From: a virus
IMG/VR virus record: IMGVR_UViG_3300046002_000351
Location: 1 to 20,547 of that record
Direction: 5' to 3' (one strand)
Length of the DNA: 20,547 bases
The translations under genes were made by a program, and so were the position numbers. The notes under the pieces were generated by a model. It saw nothing but the letters and a program-made list of their open reading frames with translations. It was not told where the DNA came from and made no database searches. Positions 15,977 to 20,547 of the stretch are shown piece by piece. Numbering within the stretch: the stretch's first letter is position 1; every line of letters starts with the position of its first letter.

Positions 15977-16239
15977 TATTCGAAATAAACAGTGACGCTT
16001 GCTGTGCCGCTAATGACAACATACAAACCATTTTCACAGTTGATGCCATCATAGAAGTTCATGTTTGTTGCCGCTGTCAGGGTGTAGGTGTCAATGATCT
16101 TGACATCTGTGCCTGGGGTTTGTGCATCGTACACAGTGATTGTGGGGGAACTGGTCACGCTACTGCAAAAAATGCCTTTTAGTTTGCCAGGCTGATTCTT
16201 CACCAAAGTGGTAGCGGAAATCTGTGAATAGTTGGACAT
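15976..16239 (-). CDS. Small virion-associated protein, unknown function
   Basis: An 87-residue protein of beta-rich sequence (SNYSQISATTLVKNQPGKLK, then a stretch with TITVYDAQTPGTDVKIIDTY and a C-terminal GLYVVISGTASVTVYFE). It has no signal peptide or membrane segment. The composition resembles small phage structural or decoration proteins with a single beta-sandwich. The start is the ATG at 16239, preceded by AAGGA with 7-base spacing; an upstream in-frame TTG at 16254 has no better site. Its stop codon overlaps the start of the 833-aa fibre (TAATG), which suggests coupled translation and a related role, perhaps in attaching that fibre. The function is inference. Confidence 0.6.
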   Translation of the reverse strand: MSNYSQISATTLVKNQPGKLKGIFCSSVTSSPTITVYDAQTPGTDVKIIDTYTLTAATNMNFYDGINCENGLYVVISGTASVTVYFE

Positions 16240-16266
16240 GATGATCCTTTGCAAAGGTGATTAAGT

Positions 16267-16929
16267 TTAACGATTTTTGAGCCAATTTCCAAGATGTCCT
16301 TGGAACATTTTGTGTCCAGTGTGTCCCATGTGCATTTCAGGGTCAATCCACACTTTCCCGCCCATTTTGCGCCAGCGGATGCAAAAACTGTAGTCCTCGC
16401 CCCACTTGTAGTCATCCTCAAAAATATGGTCAAAAAGAGGATAAAAACGCTTCTCACTGTCTGCCTCATATCTGTGGCTTTCAGGGAAAGCCTCAATCAG
16501 TTTGGCAATGCAGTTTCTTGAAATCTTTAAAAAGCCCGTTGGAACGGCTTTGACCTCCAACAATCCTGTCTCAGGATTTGCCCACAATTCTTCTTTTTCT
16601 AGGTAGTGAACAGCATATTCGATGGGGTCTTTGCGTCTTGGATAAATACCCGCCACCAAATCTTCAGGGGCATCGATCAGTTTGAGCAATGCGCCAGCTT
16701 CCCATGAAACGTCATTGTCAATAAATATCAGTTGATCACAGTCAGATTCTTCAAAGAATTTAGTCGCTGTGATACTGCGGGAGTCTGCAATTAAGGCATT
16801 GCCAATGTCATCCACAAAGGTGTAGGTGTCGCCCCTTTTTAGGAGTGAAGTTATATCTGTAAACAGACATCTCATTGTTCCCATGTGAACCACGCCTGTG
16901 TAGGCTGGCATTGCAATCATTATGTGCAT
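16267..16929 (-). CDS. Glycosyltransferase, GT-A fold (family 2-like)
   Basis: Likely transfers a sugar from a nucleotide-sugar donor. From the chosen start it has 220 residues. It begins MHIMIAMPAYTGVVHMGTMR, a GT-A-type first beta strand. Residues 66-73 (QLIFIDND) give the DxD-type metal site at D71-N72-D73. GED (177-179) in KWGEDYSFCIRWRKMGG may supply the catalytic acid. Nearby LVAGIYPRRK and AVPTGFLKI fit the phage glycosyltransferase family I recognise. The frame is open further back to a GTG at 16953, but that codon lies inside the terminator; the ATG at 16929 has GGAGA five bases ahead of it. The substrate is unknown: it could glycosylate a virion protein, or host or DNA targets. It heads the adsorption block. 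Confidence 0.78.
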   Translation of the reverse strand: MHIMIAMPAYTGVVHMGTMRCLFTDITSLLKRGDTYTFVDDIGNALIADSRSITATKFFEESDCDQLIFIDNDVSWEAGALLKLIDAPEDLVAGIYPRRKDPIEYAVHYLEKEELWANPETGLLEVKAVPTGFLKISRNCIAKLIEAFPESHRYEADSEKRFYPLFDHIFEDDYKWGEDYSFCIRWRKMGGKVWIDPEMHMGHTGHKMFQGHLGNWLKNR

Positions 16930-16945
16930 TTGTTCTCCAAATAAA

Positions 16946-16976
16946 AAAGCCACCCCCCGATGTGGAGAGTGGCTTT
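16946..16976 (-). terminator. Rho-independent terminator after the capsid unit
   Basis: On the minus strand AAAGCCACTCTCC pairs with GGGGGGTGGCTTT (13 bp including two G-U pairs) around the loop ACATC. The 3' arm leads straight into a run of six T's. This is a textbook intrinsic terminator placed 15 bases after the head-fibre stop codon. Its 3' arm overlaps a possible GTG start for the next gene, which argues for that gene's ATG further on. It is the only clear intrinsic terminator I found in the window. Confidence 0.9.
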
Positions 16977-16991
16977 ATCCATCAATTCACA

Positions 16992-17225
16992 TTAAGACGT
17001 AATGCCAATGTTCTTGATAGCGGTGATGATGGCGTTCACTGCCGCAACTGTTTCAGCAGTTGAGGGAGTGGCTGTCAATGCGGTGATAGCACCAGCACGA
17101 ACAACGGGGGTAATGCCATAAAAACCGACTTTGCCGCTAACAGCGCCCAATTGGACACCATCGGAAGCACTACCATTCATTAGGTAGTTGACTGTTTGCG
17201 TACTTGCTGCGCCTGGATTAGCCAT
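16992..17225 (-). CDS. Small head-fibre/decoration-like protein
   Basis: A 77-residue protein directly after the coat gene, a usual place for capsid surface or decoration proteins. Residues 26-45 (LGAVSGKVGFYGITPVVRAG) carry a K-[VI]-G-F-[YF]-G-x-T-P-V motif that I recognise from small phage head-fibre-type proteins. Residues 49-77 (TALTATPSTAETVAAVNAII) look like a short helix for oligomerisation. The ribosome site is strong (AGGAAAGGAAACGCATC before ATG). It is the last gene before the terminator at 16946-16976, so it shares the high-expression unit with the coat. The role on the capsid exterior is inferred from family resemblance and context. Confidence 0.65.
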   Translation of the reverse strand: MANPGAASTQTVNYLMNGSASDGVQLGAVSGKVGFYGITPVVRAGAITALTATPSTAETVAAVNAIITAIKNIGITS

Positions 17226-17248
17226 GATGCGTTTCCTTTCCTAGTTAA

Positions 17249-18496
17249 TTAAGCTGCAACTCGGCAAGCGAGTTCAGGATACAGAGGGGCCCAGCCGTAC
17301 AACACATCCACACGGGTGGGGATGGAGTCGTTATTGATGGTGTATTGACGAACAACACGCATTGACAAGCCAAGTTCCTTATCGGAAGCACGACCAGCGA
17401 ACACAACGCCATCAGGCAATTCCAAGTCAGCAGTAGCCAAGGTGAAAGCATTTTTGTGCATCACCAAGTTCTGTGGGGACACAGTACCAGCTTTGTTGAA
17501 TGGAGTCACAACAGCAGTGGTGCTTGTTGAACCAATGATGGTAACGTTCTGGAACTGACCGCCTGTGATGATCGCAGGGGAAACAGTAACAGAAGAACCA
17601 GCAGAAGCGGCAACAGTCACATCAGCAGTCACAACGAAATTACGCAGTTTGCCAGAGCCGTAAGCAGAACGATTCTGGGGGTTAACAGCGTACACGCCAG
17701 CGATCTGAATCACATCGCCTTGTTTCAGACCCGCTGTGCCAGCAGAAGAAACCAAAGTGATGGTAGATGTTTGCGCCCAACCTGATGTCAAAGAACCAGT
17801 GAAAGTGGTGGTGTTGGTGGAGAGGGTGTCGGAGTATGAACCAAATGTTTGGTTCACAACGTTCTGATCCATCTTCCAGTTCATACCAGCAGAGTCACGG
17901 CCCATCATGCCTTTTTGGTATTGCTTGCCAATCACATCGGATGGAACAAACAAACCTTTCAAGCTGTCCACAATGGTTGCGCCAGTGAAAGGCTCAACGA
18001 TGCAAGACCTACGACCATCACGGGGTGCGCCCTCTGAGTCCAAGTAAGCACCAGCGGTCAAGTAGGTGAGCAAGGATGTGGGAGGAGTGCCAGCAGTACC
18101 AACGATGTTGGCGGTGCTGTTCTTAGCCATTGTCAGACCATCAAAGTCAATCTTGTTGGCGACAGCAGCGACAGCGGGCTTCAACACACGATCAGAGAAC
18201 TGATCAAGGCTCAAAGCCAAGTCTTGTGTGGTGAACTGTGTGTCAACGTGAAACTGAGTGGACAAAGTAACGGGAACAGAAGTCTCGTTAAAGTCCTCAA
18301 CGTTCAATGCAGGGCCAGATGTACCGATGAAACGGCCTGGTCTACGAACGTTCAGTGTGTTACCGATCTTTGCGCCTGAAACAGCGAATTGATCATCATA
18401 GTTGCGGTCAACTTCGCTAGAGAAAGTCAACTCGTTTTCCAAGACCATTAACGCTTCGTTGGTGATCATGGAGATAGTAAGCAGATTATTGCTCAT
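17249..18496 (-). CDS. Major capsid protein, P22 coat (gp5) family
   Basis: HK97-fold coat subunit that builds the icosahedral head. It has 415 residues against 430 in P22. The N-terminus (TISMITNEALMVLENELTF, then VDRNYDDQFAVSGAKIGNTL and VRRPGRF) is the hallmark of the P22 coat family. Residues about 80-125 (STQFHVDTQFTTQDLALS...) also fit. Residues about 225-345 are Thr/Ser/Val-rich beta sequence with 'LKQGDVIQIAGVYAVNPQNR', the position of the P22 insertion (I) domain. The C-terminal part (ELGLSMRVVRQYTINNDSIP, then TRVDVLYGWAPLYPELACR) is also typical. AAGGA lies 6-7 bases ahead of the ATG. It is followed after 23 bases by the head-fibre-like gene. It should be the most abundant product of the window. 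Confidence 0.95.
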   Translation of the reverse strand: MSNNLLTISMITNEALMVLENELTFSSEVDRNYDDQFAVSGAKIGNTLNVRRPGRFIGTSGPALNVEDFNETSVPVTLSTQFHVDTQFTTQDLALSLDQFSDRVLKPAVAAVANKIDFDGLTMAKNSTANIVGTAGTPPTSLLTYLTAGAYLDSEGAPRDGRRSCIVEPFTGATIVDSLKGLFVPSDVIGKQYQKGMMGRDSAGMNWKMDQNVVNQTFGSYSDTLSTNTTTFTGSLTSGWAQTSTITLVSSAGTAGLKQGDVIQIAGVYAVNPQNRSAYGSGKLRNFVVTADVTVAASAGSSVTVSPAIITGGQFQNVTIIGSTSTTAVVTPFNKAGTVSPQNLVMHKNAFTLATADLELPDGVVFAGRASDKELGLSMRVVRQYTINNDSIPTRVDVLYGWAPLYPELACRVAA

Positions 18497-18524
18497 TTTA
18501 TTTCCTTAAAAGAATGGGTTTATG

Positions 18525-19445
18525 TCAGCGAATTCGCCCTGCAAGTCTTGCCGCTTTCCAAGCCTGATACGAACCATGAAAATTCCCATCGGAAGTCAGA
18601 TTCACATCACGCCCATTAGCCGCAGACCTGATCGGGTTGATCGGTGCTGGCGCTTTACTTTTCCCAACAACAGTCTTTGTCTGAGGCTCTGCCTTTTCAA
18701 ACTGAGCCTCCAATCTCCCAATAGTTCTCAATGCGGATGTGACTGTCATGCCTTGCAGTTTTTCGGCAATTTCGGGATTCTCAGCCAAGTGATACAGCAC
18801 TTGAGGGCCAACATCTGATTCAAAGATTGCATCACGCACTTCGTTGCTCACAACAACATCGGCAGACCCAACCATTGCCTCAAAATCAGGCATCTCAGCT
18901 TTGGCAGATTCAACTCGCTTTGCCCAAGTGTTGATCACTTGTTGCCTTTGAGCCTCTACTTTAGCCTGTGCTTCCTTTTGCTTTTCTTCCGCTAATCGCT
19001 GATCCACTTTATAGTCTGTCAATGCTTTCGCATATTCATACATATCTGTGAACTGCTCTGGTCGGGGTTCTTCAGACGATTCAACCTTTTGGGGTTGAGT
19101 TCTGCCTTCCAATTCCTTGACCTTGGCTTCTAAAGATTCCCTTGCTTCACGTTCCCGCTGGGCTTCTGCCCTTGCTTCCTCACGTTGCTTGGTTATCTTC
19201 TCAAACCGAATTTCCAACTTAGGATTTCGTTTTCGATCCTCTGTTGCTGTCGCTTCCTCTGACGCTTCAACTGGTTCACTCTGCCCATTATCGACCTCTG
19301 GCGGCTCTGCAACTGGTGCAGCCTCGCTAGGCGTTGAATCAGCTAAACCCATTCTCTTAGCGTTAAATTCAGCTAAATTTTCACTTGTCACCACAGTAGT
19401 GGAGACCTTTGGTTGTGCAACTTGCACTTCCTGAACTTCTGACAT
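18525..19445 (-). CDS. Scaffolding protein (P22 gp8-like)
   Basis: Internal assembly chaperone that directs coat protein into a closed procapsid and then leaves. It has 306 residues, close to P22 gp8 (303). Residues about 30-75 are acidic and Pro/Glu-rich. Residues about 75-115 (ITKQREEARAEAQRE) and 145-185 are charged, predicted coiled-coil helices. The C-terminus ends in a short basic helix (YQAWKAARLAGRIR), matching the basic coat-binding end known in P22 scaffold. It lies between portal and coat, the standard place for this gene. The start is supported by TTTGAGGAAACTCA ahead of the ATG, a usable GAGGA ribosome site. Sequence is low in recognisable motifs, so the call rests on position, size and composition. 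No maturation protease signature was seen. Confidence 0.82.
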   Translation of the reverse strand: MSEVQEVQVAQPKVSTTVVTSENLAEFNAKRMGLADSTPSEAAPVAEPPEVDNGQSEPVEASEEATATEDRKRNPKLEIRFEKITKQREEARAEAQREREARESLEAKVKELEGRTQPQKVESSEEPRPEQFTDMYEYAKALTDYKVDQRLAEEKQKEAQAKVEAQRQQVINTWAKRVESAKAEMPDFEAMVGSADVVVSNEVRDAIFESDVGPQVLYHLAENPEIAEKLQGMTVTSALRTIGRLEAQFEKAEPQTKTVVGKSKAPAPINPIRSAANGRDVNLTSDGNFHGSYQAWKAARLAGRIR

Positions 19446-19467
19446 TGAGTTTCCTCAAAGAATTTTC

Positions 19468-19484
19468 CCAGTGAGCCTCACTGG
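19468..19484. promoter_or_regulatory. Perfect 17-bp palindrome just downstream of the promoter (5' stem-loop or operator)
   Basis: CCAGTGAG and CTCACTGG form 8-bp inverted repeats around a single central base. In RNA this gives a 7-bp stem with a 3-base loop, starting about 7 bases after the predicted transcription start. It could be an mRNA-stabilising 5' stem-loop for the scaffold/coat transcript, or a DNA operator for a dimeric repressor. No U-tract follows it on the minus strand, so a terminator role is unlikely. Confidence 0.55.
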
Positions 19485-19490
19485 TAAGGT

Positions 19491-19526
19491 TTGAGTAATT
19501 ATTTACCCTAATTCATTATCTGTCAA
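19491..19526 (-). promoter_or_regulatory. Sigma70-type promoter for the scaffold/coat unit
   Basis: On the minus strand TTGACA (19521-19526) abuts the portal stop codon. It is followed by a 17-bp spacer and AATAAT (19498-19503), which matches the TATAAT consensus at five of six positions. Transcription would start near 19491, about 46 bases upstream of the scaffold start codon. The -35 is perfect and the spacing is ideal. The region is more AT-rich than the flanking genes and lies in the longest gap of the window (19446-19526). Promoter activity is inferred from sequence only. Confidence 0.65.
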
Positions 19527-20546
19527 TTATTGCTGCATAAATGGATTTTGTTCGTGATCGATATCCATTGCCGCACCCATCGCAAACTGCTGTTGTTCAG
19601 CGTTCAAGCGGTCGATCTCAGCCAACAATTGATTGGGAGACATTCTTGCAATAAGCATTTTGACCAACGCATCAATCTCAGTCTTATTCTGCTCAGTAAC
19701 TGCTTTGACGTTGGTTTGATTAACCTTTGCCTCGTTAATGGTCTCAGTGTTGTGCGCTCTTGCGGTGACATCCATGAGTTTGCGCTTGGTAGCGCCTTCC
19801 TCTTTGATCTGAGCCACTTGCATCCGATTGTTGATCTCAAGACCAGCGGCTTGCAACTGTTGTTGTAATTGCTCAATCATCTGCTGAGACTGAGCCAAAC
19901 GCATCTGAACTTCAGGTGGAATGTCGGATTTCTCATCGATCTGAGCTAATGGGTTCATGGCGGCAAGGCGGTCTGCGATCACATCAGCGCCTGGGAAGTC
20001 CATGTTCCTGAACACCAAGTCACCCGCAATGTTGAACAGTTCTGCATTGCCTGTGAGCAATGGCATCATGCTTTCAACGGCTTGTTGGCGCTTGGTTTGG
20101 AAGCCAGGCCCTGTGTCCATAACCACATCGTATTCACCCACAGTCACATCGTTTAGGACTTCATCAACCTCATTGCGCTGATTGATGGTGGTCATGTCGG
20201 GCTGACCATCTGAGCCAATGATTCGCATCACTCGCTCTGTGTCGTAAATCTTGGGGATTAAATCCAATATGATTTTGCCCGTCTGACGAATAGAACGGGT
20301 CATGTTGTCATAGAAGTGGAAGTTTGACAGATCAACTTGGTTCTGCTGACCCGCCAATGCCTTACCTGAGATGTTTCCGCTTGGTAATTGGTTGGGGTCA
20401 AGAACGCCCAAAACCATCTGCAAGTCTGCGGAAATAGCGCCAGCCGCCTCCATGATGCCTGTTGGTGGTGGTTCAGGCTGAAGTCGGGTTGGTGCGGGTG
20501 CGGGTTGGCCCTCAATGTCCTTCTGTTTGTAGCGCAGAACAGGGGT
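19527..20546 (-). CDS. P22-like portal protein (gp1 family), C-terminal part, 5' end outside window
   Basis: The portal forms the dodecameric ring at the capsid vertex through which DNA is packaged and ejected. The open frame continues unbroken to the right edge of the window, so about 340 C-terminal residues are seen; P22 gp1 has 725. The visible part begins TPVLRYKQKDIEG, followed by a Pro-rich stretch. It then has the segment 'SADLQMVLG...SGKALAGQQNQ...FYDNMTRSIRQTGKIILDLIPKIYD', which is typical of P22-type portals, and later a VGEYDVVMDTGPGFQTKRQQAVE segment. The last 130 residues are Gln-rich and helical (EQLQQQLQAAGLEI), consistent with the portal barrel/crown helix. A methionine at 20453 is internal and not the start. 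The gene is followed by scaffold and coat genes, the P22 order. Family assignment is from recognised motifs, not a search. Confidence 0.9.
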   Translation of the reverse strand, partial: TPVLRYKQKDIEGQPAPAPTRLQPEPPPTGIMEAAGAISADLQMVLGVLDPNQLPSGNISGKALAGQQNQVDLSNFHFYDNMTRSIRQTGKIILDLIPKIYDTERVMRIIGSDGQPDMTTINQRNEVDEVLNDVTVGEYDVVMDTGPGFQTKRQQAVESMMPLLTGNAELFNIAGDLVFRNMDFPGADVIADRLAAMNPLAQIDEKSDIPPEVQMRLAQSQQMIEQLQQQLQAAGLEINNRMQVAQIKEEGATKRKLMDVTARAHNTETINEAKVNQTNVKAVTEQNKTEIDALVKMLIARMSPNQLLAEIDRLNAEQQQFAMGAAMDIDHEQNPFMQQ

Positions 20547-20547
20547 T

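Noticed and set aside
16240-16254. TTG start for the 87-aa small protein before the fibre
   Set aside because: The ATG at 16239 is preceded by AAGGA at 7 bases, and that site would lie inside the coding part if the TTG were used.
16930-16953. GTG-initiated N-terminal extension (eight residues) of the glycosyltransferase
   Set aside because: It overlaps the terminator stem and T-tract and has no ribosome site; the ATG at 16929 has GGAGA at good spacing and begins at the expected first beta strand.
19468-19484. Reading the palindrome before the scaffold gene as a terminator
   Set aside because: The following minus-strand bases are GAAAATTC without a T-run, and it lies downstream of a strong promoter and just ahead of a ribosome site.

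Overview
The window is about 20.5 kb of the virion-structure region of a tailed bacteriophage with a short tail. All 20 genes lie on the minus strand, so transcription runs from the right end (20547) to the left end (1). Portal, scaffold, coat, gp4-type adaptor, gp10-type hub and three ejection-type proteins appear in the order known from the podovirus P22. I therefore read it as a P22-like podophage. The fibre and spike families are typical of environmental phages of Gram-negative bacteria. Nothing in the window identifies the host or says whether the phage is temperate.

Layout in transcription order. (1) Head block, 20546-16992: C-terminal third of the portal protein, scaffolding protein, P22-type coat protein, and a 77-residue head-fibre-like protein. 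A near-consensus sigma70-type promoter (TTGACA, 17 bp, AATAAT) with a perfect palindrome just downstream precedes the scaffold gene. A strong rho-independent terminator follows the head-fibre gene, so scaffold, coat and head-fibre look like a self-contained high-expression unit. (2) Adsorption block, 16929-8266: a GT-A glycosyltransferase, a small structural protein, an 833-aa modular fibre, a small protein, a P22-type-anchored tailspike with a pectate-lyase-like beta-helix, a 369-aa fibre, a 468-aa fibre with YadA-like repeats and a self-cleaving S74 chaperone, and another small protein. Compared with P22, this block sits between the coat and gp4 genes. (3) Neck and tail-hub block, 8264-5109: gp4-type adaptor carrying an extra inserted domain, gp10-type hub, then two small proteins in the slots that gp26 and gp14 occupy in P22. 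(4) Ejection block, 5107-646: three proteins matching P22 gp7, gp20 and gp16 in order and approximate size. (5) Left end, 646-1: two small proteins, each with a coiled-coil-like part and a C-terminal membrane segment; the last runs off the window.

Genes are packed tightly. Many neighbours share start and stop bases (TAATG, TGATG, ATGA, TTGA), which suggests translational coupling. No intergenic stretch exceeds about 80 bases. Base composition is mosaic: the coat gene and the gp4 gene are about 55-57% GC in lines I counted by hand, while the distal part of the tailspike drops to about 28-38%. This suggests exchange of receptor-binding parts. I saw no RNA genes, CRISPR arrays, insertion sequences or reverse transcriptase. 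I found no clearly new defence or other system. The most distinctive features are the capsid transcription unit, the large fibre locus with its chimeric proteins, and the domain insertion in the neck protein.
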